From Artemia franciscana (lineage: Eukaryota; Arthropoda; Branchiopoda; Anostraca; Artemiidae): DNA of 64,000 nt. Below, in pieces: positions 12,247-23,247 of this stretch. The stretch's first letter is position 1. Each line of letters opens with the position of its first letter. The stretch lies in contig NW_027062649.1 in assembly GCF_032884065.1 (NCBI RefSeq), forward strand, positions 3,816,939 to 3,880,938, given 5' to 3'. A model generated the notes under the pieces. It made no database searches. It was not told where the DNA came from and saw only the letters and a program-made list of their open reading frames with translations. The position numbers and the translations under genes were made by a program.

Positions 12247-12505
12247 GGTCTTCGGGAGCCGGATAAGAGGGCCTCATGACAGGTTTGGATTTACAAACAG
12301 CCTCACTAGGCCCAGTCCTAGGGTTGAACAATGCCAGGAGGTACAAAAAATATCACTGAGTGATCTTTTTCTTGACAAAAACTTGACTTGATGTGATTTA
12401 TCATCGAAGTACCAGGTGCATTTTGCTGCAGCACTGCCTACTCACGGGAAGGAGGTTTTAAAACAACGAAGGAATTCCATGGATATTTATAAACTCTTAT
12501 ATATC
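12247..12505. repeat. Diverged interspersed repeat (partner at 8795)
   Basis: Second copy of the repeat described at 8795-9065, in the same orientation, with numerous substitutions and small indels. Confidence 0.6.
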
Positions 12506-13320
12506 TCCTAAAAATAGCAACTGAGAAATCGGTATCACCTCTCTTTTCATTACTCTGGGCTAATCAGTTGCTTTCGGGTCATTGCTTCTGCAATCCCCAG
12601 AATTTTCAGGGATAACCTCAAAATCTCGCAAAAAAGAAGTAGGAAAATGTTTGGGCCTAAAAGAGTCAAATTTTTAAACCAGCCTTGTCTCAAGGGTCGT
12701 TGAAAACCCCTCTTCTAGGGAATTTAAATTCGATCGGGGTGATCACTGGATATTCTTAATTCCGCCTAGATTAACTTTTATTCCTTTTACAGAATTTGAC
12801 GCTCAAACATTTTCAAATTCAAAAGATATAAACGTGTTTCCGCTACCTGAATAAAAATGCCTTTGGAAAATTCTGAGATTTCATTTAGTGTCACGTTGGC
12901 TTTAAGAAATAGTTTGGGAGCAGATATATATATCTCTGAAAAGCTAGATCTTTTACAGGAAATAATAATGTTGGTAGTATAGCCTGTTATAATTAGTCTA
13001 GCCTAAATTTATAACAAGGTAAACCTACACTAGGCCTATATTCTTTAACTCTTTGGAAAAGGTTGATATAAGGGAAAGAGTATTGGCTAAGATCAAGCCC
13101 TTTTTTGAACTGAAGAAAATATTAACTAAAGAATATTTTAGCAGGCCCACTAAGAATTGTTTCCAGTAGGTGAGATTTGCAATGTACAAAACAATATACC
13201 TACAACACAAGTGAGTGCATCACTTGATGTATTTTGTTGTGCTCTTTCATATTGCAGTAGCTATTTCTAAGGGAAATTACATTTTTATCCCTTAAAGAGG
13301 TTAAAAGGCTCAAAACTGGG

Positions 13321-14562
13321 TAAAATTCTAGTTAATTGACTTCTTACTATCTTGGAAAGGGTTTAGGTTAAGAAAATGAAACTTTCAGGGATGGGTCTAC
13401 AGGCTAAAGTATGTCCCAGGAAGGTATTTTGAAGTACCTACCTCCACTCCTCCCTCTAGAAGGCCCTGACCTTTAAAAATATGTATGTTATAAAAGTGAA
13501 ACCTTACAAAATAGATCTTCTGCTTAATTGAAGTACAACAACATTGTTGGTAAAATTCTAGTTAATTGACTTCTTGCTATCTCAGAAAGGGTTTAGGTTA
13601 GGAAAATGAAATTTTCAGGGATGAATCTACAGACTAAAGTATGTCCCGGAATGTATTTTGAAGCTACTACCTCCACTCCTTCTTGCTCTAGAGGGCCCTG
13701 ACCTTTGATGACCTTTAAAAATATATGTGTTATTAAAGTGAAACCTTGCAAAATAGATCTTCTGCTTAATTGAAGTACAACAAAATTGTTTTCAGCTTTA
13801 TAACTTTGTTCAATTCCATTTTACAAGGTTTTAAAGATATGCAAATACATTTCCTAAATTTGAAAAAAAAATTGATAAGGTTCAAAATTCTACTCAAATA
13901 ACAGGAATTACATTTTCAGAACTAAAGGCGGAAAAAAAGCAACTTTTAACTGAAAATTAAGGTAAAATGTTGTTTTGTCAAAATCTCAATAGGTATAGAT
14001 CTGTCATGTAGTCAAACTTCCAGGCATTCTAGAGGGAGAAGGAGTGGAGGTGGGTACTTTAAAATACCATCCTGGGACATACTTTGGCCTGTAAACCCGT
14101 CCCTGAAAGTTTCATTTTCCTAACCTAAATCCTTTCTGAGATACCTAAGAGTCAATTAACTAGAATTTTACCAAATTGTTTTCAGCTTCATAACTTTTCT
14201 CAATTCCATTTTATAAAGTTTTAAAGATATGCAAATACATTTCCTAAATTTTGAAAAAAAAACCATTAACACAGGTCAAAATTCTACTCACATAACAGGA
14301 CTTGCATTTTCAGAACTAAAGGCAGAGAAAGGGCAACTGGTAACTGAAAATTAAGGTTAAATGTTGTTTTGTCAAAATTTCAATAGGTGAAAATATAGGC
14401 AAATTTCAGGGCCCTTCAGAGGGAGAAGGAATGGAGGTGGGTGCTTTAAAATACCTTCCTGGGACATACTTTAGCCTGTAGACCCATCCCTGAAAGTTTC
14501 ATTTTCTTAACCTAAACCCTTTCTGAGATAGCAAGAAGTCACTCAACTGGAATTTTACCCAA
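13321..14562. repeat. Nested direct/inverted repeat complex
   Basis: Unit A occurs twice direct (13321-13550 and 13551-13795: TAAAATTCTAGTTAATTGAC, AAGGGTTTAGGTTA, CTAAAGTATGTCCC) and twice inverted (about 14005-14173 and 14391-14562: GGGACATACTTT, AACCTAAA). Unit B (TTGTTTTCAGCTT to AAATGTTGTTTTGTC) occurs at 13786-13995 and 14173-14395. The order is A, A, B, A-rev, B, A-rev, giving a 1.2-kb structure able to fold back on itself. No coding sequence. Confidence 0.85.
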
Positions 14563-14569
14563 AACAGCC

Positions 14570-14945
14570 CATAGTACTTAGAAGTTAGAAAGCCTTTTTG
14601 AAAAAAAAAAAACTGTCTAGTGAGCAAAACTTGCCATCTGTAGCTGATTCAGGAATAGGAATTATTAGTTTCCTTAGTCTTAATAGTAAATTGTTATTTA
14701 GAAAACAACCTTCAGAAACTTTCAAAAAGAGCTTTTAACCACTGAAAAATAATGCTCCTGATGTAATATTAGAGGTACTTAAAGCTTTTTTATTTTAAAA
14801 AAAAAACAAATTTGTTTTTGTAATAACATTTACTTTCAAGACTAAGGAAAATATTCATTATCAATCCTGAATCAGCTACAAATGACAGTGTTTTCTCACT
14901 AGACATTTTTTTTTAAACATGTTTTTCAAATTTTGGTAACTATGG
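14570..14945. mobile_element. MITE-like hairpin element
   Basis: Left arm AACAGCCCATAG ... CTGTCTAGTGAG ... GTAGCTGATTCAGGA is the imperfect reverse complement of the right arm TCCTGAATCAGCTAC ... CTCACTAGACA ... CTATGGACTGTT. Length about 375 bp, no coding capacity. Similar right-arm sequence recurs at 41360-41445 (CAGCTACAAATGG, TTTTTGGTTACTATGGGCC), so it is a family. Confidence 0.75.
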
Positions 14946-15260
14946 ACTGTTTAATCTTTCAGTGCCACAGCAAGTGTTCAAAATAGAATTTGCTCCAGAA
15001 ATGACTACTAAACCATGAAAGAGCATGAGGAAAGGCATCAAGTGATGTTGGTTATTCATTTTTATCTTAGCTAAATTAGCCTATGTTGTAAACTGTAAAT
15101 TGATCCTCTTCCCAAATATAGGCCTAGGCATATCATACTGGTTTTCACCATAACAATTGTGGTCCCTAAAGCAGGGGCTAGGAACATCACACATGGGAGG
15201 GGGACCCCCCAGTGTTTTTGGTCACTTGGTTAAAAAAGAAGTCAGTAAAATTGTGGTGCT

Positions 15261-17094
15261 TTGTGCCATGATTTTTCTGACACCATTAAAATTCTTTGTT
15301 TGGTTCAATATGTTCACATCTACGGTTCATCTACGGTTCATCACATCTTTGGCTCATCTACGTTCACACATCAGGATAAACACCAAAAGATTGATAGTGA
15401 TTCTGAGAAGGCTCTTATTTTTAACCATATTTTTTCTTCAGTTTTTCTTAAAACACAGCCAATTCATTCAAATGAAGCTAATTTTGCATCTCAAGTAGAG
15501 TTGATTGCGTCGCAGGACATTCTTGTTCCATTTGATGATTCAGGTTTCTCATTGACTGAAGTTTATACTATTCTTATAAAATTGTATACGCCTAAAGCGC
15601 CGGATATAGATGGTTTCCCAAACATAATGATAAGACAAATTGCTCATGAAATTGCAGAACCACTTACCTATATATTTAACTTATCTTTGGTGCATGGACT
15701 GTGTCTGTCAGGGTGGAAGAAGGCCTTGGTAAAGCCGCTTCACAAAAGTGGCTCCAGGTCAGATTTTAAAAATTATCGGCCAATTTCAATCATGTCTATT
15801 TTTTGCCGAATGGTGGAAAAGTTGATTGTTTCACGTGCTCAAAAGTATTTTGATGGAAATCATCTTTGGAATCCTGCTCAGCATGGTTTCCAAAAAAATA
15901 GGTCTTATAATACTCAGCTTCTTGAGGTTACTTTGGATTTTCAATGTTTTGCCAATTTAGCTATACCCTTTGACTGCATTTACATCGACTTCTTGAAGGC
16001 ATTCAACAAAGTCTCAATACCCATCCTTCTTAAAAAATGTGCAGCTTATAAATTGGGTAAAAAAAAACAATTGCATTTATTGCTGATTATCTAAATGGAT
16101 GAACTCAGCAGGTTGTTGTTGGTGAAGCTATGTCATCCTCAATTGATGTGTTAAGCGGAGTCCCCCAGGGTAGCTGCCTGGGTCCAATTTTATTTTGTTT
16201 ATTTATTAATGATCTGCCTTCCTCTGTTCAGCATTCTATTGTCAAGATGTTCATGGATGATGTAAAACTTTATCTACCAGTACAGGACCAAAACGATGCG
16301 CAACTTTTGCAGGAGGATCTTGACTCTCTAACTTATTGGTGCGAATCTAATTCCATGTTCATAAACCCTTCTAAGTGTGTTTTTCTACACTATGCTCGTA
16401 ACTCCCACCTGTGCATACTTACCAGCTGTCTGGCATACAAATCCCTTCTAACGAAATAGTGCGTGACCTTGGTGTTTACTTTGATACCCAATTGAAATTT
16501 GATAAGCATGTTTCGGAAATTGTAAAGAATGCAAATTATCGTTTATCGTCTATAAGGAGAAGCTTTAGTAGGTTCAACCTTCGTAATTTCTTACTACTAT
16601 ACAAATCAATGGTCCGCCCTCTTCTTGAGTATAATACTTCTGTTTGGTTTCCATTAAGTCTAACGGATGAGCATAGGATAGAAAAGGTTCAGAGAAGGGC
16701 CACTAGATTGGTCCCATACCTTCAGCGCCTTTCTTATCCGCAGAGACTTTCTAGGCTTCAACTCCCGTCGTTGAAGTTTCGTAGACGTCGTAATGACCTT
16801 GTAAATGTGTTTCGTATGATTAAAGGAGTGGATGATGTTGATCCAAATTTATTTTTTAAATTTAGCCATTATCACTCTACTCGTCAGCATGATTATAAAT
16901 TATACCCCCCAAAACCGCTGAAAAAAATTGGTCAATTATCTTTTGTTAGTAGAGTTGCTGGACCATGGAATGGTTTGCCTTTGGAGGTTGTCGAGGCAGA
17001 GAGTGTTCGAAATTTTAAGAGTGCATTAGTAGATACGCCTTTTTATTTAGACGCTTTTCCAGTTCCAAAAATTGTAGGGAGGTATATGGACTAA
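15261..17094 (+). pseudogene. Jockey/CR1-like LINE reverse transcriptase, decayed
   Basis: Conserved non-LTR RT blocks appear in order: GWKKALVKPLHKSGSRSDFK and NYRPISIMS, HGFQKNRS, motif A YIDFLKAFN, GVPQGSCLGPILFCLFINDL, and motif C as FMDD, then the thumb region (RDLGVYFDTQLKF, SMVRPLLEYNTSVWF). The frame breaks at an A-run near 16062, meets a stop (NG-stop) near 16100 and shifts again near 16420, so three overlapping frames are needed. The 5' portion with the endonuclease is missing. The 3' UTR seems to continue beyond 17094 and may be interrupted by the minus-strand LINE. The copy is dead. Confidence 0.9.
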
Positions 17095-17385
17095 CAACAA
17101 GTCCTTTCACCTCTTTGACTTCTTCTTCAGAAAAACTAGCTACTGGAAGCGCTATTCTGCTCCAGTCTGCGAACAATGGATATATACGATTATGAACAAT
17201 AATACACTGTTATTGATTGTGGGAAGTGCGAGTACCTGAGCTACCTGTCCCCAGCAGTTTAAGGCACTAGGCCGGCCGGTACCAATACGGCTCTTCCTAC
17301 TCATTCCTGCTCTCTTCTGCACAATCAAAAACTATGGATAAATCGTGTCCCATTAAAAATTGACTTCTTCAAGCTTTAATCCTTA

Positions 17386-19440
17386 TTAAACAATATTTCT
17401 CTTCTTTAAGGTATCAATTGCTGCCTTAAATATCTTACGATCAATTTCCCATGGCAGGTTAGAATCCAGGATAGCTGTATAAGTATTTGGAATCTTAGCC
17501 AAGGAGCAGAAACGCTTAAGAGCAACAGTCTCCTCACTCTGAGCCTGGCAATCAAATAAAATATGCTGGATTGTTTCCTCTGTTGAAAAGCAGATTCGGC
17601 ATAAAGGGGAATGATGTAGCTTCCAATTAAATAACAAGCTATTTAGAAGTAGGGCACCTGATTTCAGTCGGTAATATAGCACTGTATTTAATCTTGTATG
17701 AAATGGAGATAACATTAATGTACTGTGATTAACTTTGGATCTTTGCCTGATAATATCTCGTGAATTGAGGTCAGAGGAAGGACTAGGAGATAACATGGAA
17801 GCCTTTGCTGCTAGAGAATCAGCCATATCATTATATTTTATACCTTTATGACTAGGAACATGTTGAAAATAAACTTCATTTTCCTTGATCTTAAGATTAA
17901 GAAGCTGTCTTCTAATATTATATAAATCTTTGTCATTAGCAATTCTATTAATATTTTGGATCAGTAGTAATGCTGATTTAGAGTCGGAGAGACAGAGTAT
18001 GTTTTCAGATTCAATGTTATAATTTATAAGAGCATCCAAGGCCAGGCGGATGGCACATAATTCAGCAGACAGGATAGAAGATCCCAATGGGAGAGGAGAA
18101 TAAATATTCAAATTCAGGGATGGGATACATGCTCCTGCTCCAGCTCTTTCCCTCTGGACGGATCCATCAGTATATATTTTTCTATAGTTGGGGTAAGCCT
18201 TTGAGATGTGTTCAGCCAAAATATTCTGGATCTCATAATTAGGAATCAAATCTTTACTAATAGAGATAAGTTCTACTTGACAGCTTGGAGGACTCATTTC
18301 CCATGGGGGGGACTCAGTAAAGGGATATGCATGAAGCGAATGTTGATTCCAGTTTGGGACCTCCAGTTGAAACTGATTCCATGATGAATGGGCATTGGGA
18401 CAGGCTGACTCCTCAGCAAAGGTATGTGCATATACAGCATGCTTGGCTCCATAAGCCTGGATTTGCGAGAAATACTTTATCCTTAGACTAGATGCTCTTT
18501 CACTTAGGGACACCAATCCCGACAGTGTTCTTAACTTTGACAGAGGAGTATGCTTATGCACACCCAAAGCTATTCGAATAGCAGAATTTTGTAAAGATTC
18601 AAGGATTTTGAATGAGGATCCAGAGGATGGGGGACGAGCTGAAAATATTTGAATTCCATATTCTATATTTGAACGAATATATAATTTGTAAAAATCCAAA
18701 ATAATCTTTGGGTGACATCCCCACTTACTTCCAGCAAGTCTTTTTAGAATACAAAGTCTCTGAATAATCAGAGATTTCAAATAATTAATATGTTCATGCC
18801 ACTGCATTTTAGAATCCATTAATAAACCAAGTAACTTCACTGAATTGCAAAATGGGATCTCCCTTGGGAAAATTGTCAGTGGATTAGGAGGATCTAGAGT
18901 ACCATTAGTAAATATAATGGCTTTAGTTTTACTGATTGATATTGGGAAGCCAAATGCTAAAGAGAATCTCTGGACTAGACTTATATCATGTTGAATAAAG
19001 CTTTGAAGAAGGTTAATATCCCTTCCTGACTTCCAAATGATCAAATCATCTGCATAAAGGCCAAATGATGCATGAGATACTTGAAATTCAGAAACATACA
19101 AGTTGAATAGAAGAGGACTCAATATTGCACCTTGAGGAAGTCCTCTCGTAATGGGGCATTGCTCACTTCTAGACTGATTTACTTGAACGTAAAAATATCT
19201 ATCAGTTAGAAAAGACTTTATAAAACTTATAAAAGGATACGGGAAGTCAAGATTTATTAGGATTTCCAATAATTTATTGTGGACTACATTTCCATAGGCA
19301 TTCGACCAGTCAAACAGAACAGCCATTGTGACATGTCTTTTTTTGAGGGAATTACAAACATCAATTTCTAGCCGGGTAATGTTATCTAAAGAGCTATGTC
19401 CTTTTCTGAAACCTGTTTGTTCACTAGGAAAGAGATTGTT
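17386..19440 (-). mobile_element. 5'-truncated LINE with RT and RNase H, frame largely intact
   Basis: One open frame of 646 codons from an internal ATG at 19326. The homology continues upstream in frame to about 19440 (EQTGFRKGHSSLDN), so the ATG is not the true start. RT: motif A LFDWSNAYGNV (Asp6), GLPQGAILSPLLF (62-74), motif C YADD (91-94). RNase H follows at roughly 390-520 (IYTDGSV, AELCAIRLALDAL, LSDSKSALL, HVPSHKGIKYNDMADSLA). A C-terminal Cys/His cluster (CRICF ... HILFDC) resembles the zf-RVT motif. RNase H after RT fits I-superfamily LINEs (I, R1, Loa and relatives). Absence of stops implies recent insertion; the endonuclease and ORF1 are lost, so it cannot transpose alone. Its 3' UTR appears to extend to about 17150. 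Confidence 0.92.
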
Positions 19441-19595
19441 GACTTTTGTTGTGTAGTGTCGTTTTATTTAGAAGTTTTTGCTGTTTAATTTGTTGTTGCC
19501 AATTTACTTTAGATTAGTATTATGATTTTGTGTTTTTGCGACAAGCATTAATGCTTACCGTTATTGTAATAATAAATAAATAAAATAAAAAATAA
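19441..19595 (+). mobile_element. Possible 3' tail of the interrupted + strand LINE
   Basis: After the truncation point of the minus-strand LINE comes T-rich sequence ending GCATTAATGCTTACCGTTAT and then an AATAAATAAATAAAA tail, which looks like a LINE 3' end on the plus strand. It may be the displaced tail of the element at 15261-17094; this is inference from position. Confidence 0.45.
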
Positions 19596-20498
19596 AGACC
19601 ACAAAGATACTGACATATCATCTACAGAAATGTCTAACTTGGTTGGTAAACCCAGCACTTTTTACCAACTCCTGCCTTGAATTTATAGATGATGCAACAA
19701 TTTTCCATTTGGTTAAATAAACATCATTGAAGTAGTGACATGTCATGGACCAAAATCTGAATCTTGGTTGATAAATGCAGTGGTTTTACTGACTTGTGCA
19801 GTAATTTTAAATAGGCTATTGTAGGATATTCAAAAAGGGACATTATGTTAATTTTCAACAAAAATAGCTGGTAATAATGACAAGCCAATTCATAAAATCT
19901 CTGGCTCTCCCCAGTATTTTGGCCAGTAACAACCCTGGCAGGAGCACATCTGAGAGGGGGTAGAAATCCCCCCCAAAGTTCTAAGGTGTCAGAATGCAGT
20001 ACCAATTATTCTTTAGATCCCCCCTCCAAACTATATGCTAATGTATGTTGTTTTTTTTTAAGTTAGCACTATTTCTCCATATACACCAATTACTGATGAG
20101 TGATAGGTACATAAAATAATGTAAGTAACAGAATCAACAAAGTATTATACATAGCCTAGGGTAAGATCTGGCCTTATTAGGAGGGAGGAGGACTGGGACA
20201 CCACTGTCATGGTTGCAGTGTGATATATTGCAAAATTAGGAAGAAAATGTTTCCCCTAAAAATTGATAAAAGTTGCATCTCTCAAATAGAAAAATGTTAT
20301 TCCATAACCCAGCTTCAAAATAGCAAACAAAAATATTCTTTGTGATAAGCTATTACCTCATTTAGGAAACATGTTGTTTCACAAGCCAAGAAAAAAGAGA
20401 GTAGATCTTGGGAAAGATTCCATCTGCACAATTAGGTCTTTTCAAGAGGAATCCATTCTTCAAAACAAAGGTTGAACATAGATTGAAAGGTGATGTTG

Positions 20499-21105
20499 AA
20501 CATTAAAGTTTTCAATTGTTCATCCCCATTTGGCTGAAGTTAATTAGAGTTTTACAGTTGAATATGAAAGTTTTTTTTTTGTGCATCCTTATTTTGGTGA
20601 GAGGTTAAAATAACCAGTCCAAAGTTCAGTGGTATCATATATATTACTCAAGAATTGTGAATTAAATTTCATCTTGACCTATTAGAGCTACAGAGACACA
20701 TCATATGTGTTTTCCTGTACTGCTTTTCAAGTGATGTCATTTGTCAACTGTAAATACTAAATAAAAACGTTGTTCATTATGATTTCTTTTTTTGTGTTGC
20801 CACATACCAGGAAGAACTCTTGTGCTCTCTAGGAAATGATACAAATGCAGAGGGAATCTAAGATATAAAGGTGTAAGACTCCATTAAGTTAACTTTTTGA
20901 CCCATAAGATAAGGGTAAAAAAAAACTTCAGATTCCATCTATTTCAGATCAGATGGACAAGAGAATCAACTCTGATTGTGACATCTTTCAACATAAAGTA
21001 AAATCATCCCCTCAAATAAACAACCTCCCCCCCTGTAACATTAATGTTCAACTTTAAAACTCTAATGGACTTCAGCCAGATAAGGATGAACAATAAAGAA
21101 ACTTT
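20499..21105. mobile_element. Inverted-repeat (MITE-like) element, about 0.6 kb
   Basis: Left arm 20499-20570 (TTGTTCATCCCCATTTGGCT, ATTAGAGTTTTACAGTTGAA) is the reverse complement, with mismatches, of 21040-21105 (TTCAACTTTAAAACTCTAAT, AGCCAGATAAGGATGAACAA). No coding sequence between the arms. Confidence 0.65.
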
Positions 21106-21244
21106 TTTTTTAAACTAAAAAAAAAAAATCTTGGAGAAGCATGGACTCAAAAGGGAAGGCAAAACTCTCCTATATTTAAAATTTGGTGATGATTTGAGCA
21201 TGTCTAAATTAAAATGTTAGCAATGAATGATTTTTGGATGTTTT

Positions 21245-21605
21245 GAAAGCTCAGGGTGCAGGAAAAGGTGTGAAAATTAATGCTGAAAAGACTTAGTCAC
21301 TTAGAATGGGAATAAGTAAAGGTGAAGAAGTGATGTTGGGTAATGGAAAGACCAATCAAATGGATGGCTTTACTTACCTAGATAGTATTATTGATAAAGC
21401 TGATGGATAGAGTGAGGATGTTAAAAGTAGACTAGCTAAGCTCCAGGGCATTGTTTTCCAAGTTGAAAAAAGTCTGGAAGAATAAGATGATAAGTCTGCA
21501 AACCAAGATTAGAATATTGGAAGCTGCAGTGATGACAGTGGTCAAGTATTCTTCTGAAATATGGGTGCTCTAAGAAATGGAAGAGTATTTATTGGATGTT
21601 TTCCA
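21245..21605 (+). pseudogene. RTE/CR1-type reverse transcriptase C-terminal fossil
   Basis: Reads GVKINAEKT-stop-SLRMGIS, DGFTYLDSIIDKADG-stop-SEDVKSRLAKLQG, then after a frameshift LKKVWKNKMISLQTKIRILE and VMTVVKYSSEIWVL-stop. This is the familiar region after the RT catalytic core of invertebrate endonuclease-reverse transcriptases (KTKIRIL...V.YGSE.W). At least three stops and one frameshift: dead fragment of about 120 residues. Confidence 0.8.
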
Positions 21606-21734
21606 GGTGAGCTGCTGTTTGTCCCCTGGAAAATACCTCCCCTGGTAATTTCCACTCCCCCACAAAAAAATTGAGCAGCCAAAGAGAAAGTACAAAATAG
21701 GCACATCTTTTATTTCAGTATAATGTCCAATATA

Positions 21735-21912
21735 GTTTTTGGTTAAACTACATTTTCTTTAAACTATATTAATAACAAACATGCCCCTTAAAGTAGATGG
21801 AGTAGTTCTTTTATTGTCATAATACCTATGTTTTTTTTAGACTACACGTTTTTTAAATTATATTAAAAAAAAAATCATTTCCCTTAAAGTAGATATCAAT
21901 ATTCTTTTCTAG
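21735..21912 (+). repeat. Tandem duplication abutting a FANCA acceptor
   Basis: TTAAACTACATTTTCTTTAA ... CCCTTAAAGTAGATGGAGTA (21745-21810) is repeated with divergence at 21836-21912 as TTAGACTACACG ... CCCTTAAAGTAGATATCAAT, the second unit ending in the pyrimidine tract TTCTTTTCTAG used as the acceptor. Confidence 0.7.
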
Positions 21913-22057
21913 TCTTAATGTCAATTGTGACGAAAATTATATGAAGAAATATGAACTCGCCCACAAATCAAGAGCAGCTCTCAGACTGTGGCTGTTAGAT
22001 TCAAAGGTTTTACTAAAGAATGGTTTTCATGTAAATGCATCAGACATTTTGAAAGAT
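21913..22057 (+). CDS. FANCA: FANCA exon (first well-supported)
   Basis: 145-nt exon between TTCTTTTCTAG and GAT|GTAAGT. It enters in phase 2 (one leftover base T) and leaves in phase 0, matching the next exon. The reading is helical and acidic/basic: NVNCDENYMKKYELAHKSRA, LRLWLLDSKVLLKN, HVNASDILKD. By position it corresponds to the vertebrate FANCA segment around [20 protein letters not shown], before the SLQELLESHP region. Direct similarity is modest; the call rests mainly on good splice sites, phase fit and its place before stronger exons. FANCA is a core scaffold of the nuclear Fanconi complex that activates FANCD2-FANCI ubiquitination. Confidence 0.65.
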
Positions 22058-23157
22058 GTAAGTATTTTTCTGGTTTTATTAATCAGGTTATCTTGATGAA
22101 TGTAAATTTTGGTAGAGCCATTGAAAAGCTGTAAACTTTTTTCTTGGGAGGCCTAATGGCATGTTAGGCATAAGGAGAACAACTATTAGAAGCATAGCTC
22201 TGCAAGGGGTGAATTTTTTCTCACCCATATGATTGTTGAAGGATTTTAAATGGTGAATGCATCATGGAAGAACAACCCCTCTACTATCCCTGTGGTAAAC
22301 TCTGAGAGAAAACACAATAGAATGCATAAGGACTTGGTACTTTGGCCTATAAGAATTACTTTAGGTACAGGACCCATTACTTCCCTTTCTTGGAAAAATT
22401 TATCCTGAAGGAATAGACTGTCCAAATTCATGCCTGACTTGGAAAAAGCATGCATACATATGGATGAGAAAATATCAGCACACAAGGAAGGGCTGGGGAA
22501 ACTCCTCAAGTATTGGTTCTTGAAACCCGTTTCCCTCTGCTAGTGCCTGCTCTGTGTTTTCCTAGTGCCTAGTGCCTGCTAATGTAGATTCCTGTGCATA
22601 TGGCCAGGTTTGAACAGCTTTATTGATTTGAGTTACCCTGTAACTGATGTGACTAATTCTCCTGTGATCTTGTAAGGGATCTTTATCACCAACCAAATCC
22701 TTCCTATTTTGAACCATTATCATCTTTACGTAGAATTATCACAGAGTCCCTGTTGACCCTTGTCAGGATGTTAATTTAATCCCAAGAAGTTTCTCAACGC
22801 CTCATTTTACCCTCTGGCCCAGTCTAGGTTCCCAAAATAGCTCTACAACCCAAGTTGACTCTTACTGTTGTCCTGAAGAAGAAAAATGTGACCCCTTTGT
22901 CCCTGTTCTGACTACCCTTTTCTGTTTACCGCTATTGATCCCACTAGCCATACTAGCTCCGATTTTTATCCAAAAAAGTCAAGTGTAAAAATGTTGCTTT
23001 CACTACCCATACTAAATTTCTAATCTTTTTTTAAGAAACACCAAGAGTTTTGACTGTGGAGAACTTGCTGAGTTGGACTCTCTGTCAAAAATATATAGTT
23101 CAGTTATAATTGCTGTTACCGTACAAGCTCAAGCATCACAATTATCACCTTTTCCTG

Positions 23158-23212
23158 TTTTTATGGCACTTGGTATTAACCAAGTGACATGTAGCAATCG
23201 CAAATTCTGTCG

Positions 23213-23247
<35 letters not shown>

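Larger units (their letters stand above)
7480..21912 (+). other. Large repeat-filled intron (or 5' region) of FANCA
   Basis: No convincing exon seen. Contents: family B fragment (8205-8605), a diverged repeat pair (8795-9065 and 12247-12505), a hAT/LINE fossil (10396-11009), palindromic AT sequence (12105-12190), inverted-repeat complexes (13321-14945), two LINEs (15261-19440), a 0.6-kb inverted-repeat element (20499-21105) and an RT fossil (21245-21605). 9.1-10.2 and 11.0-12.1 kb hold nothing I recognise. Confidence 0.5.

Noticed and set aside
15157..15260. Frame overlapping the start of the LINE RT
   Set aside because: Alternative frame of the pseudogene's 5' border without motifs.
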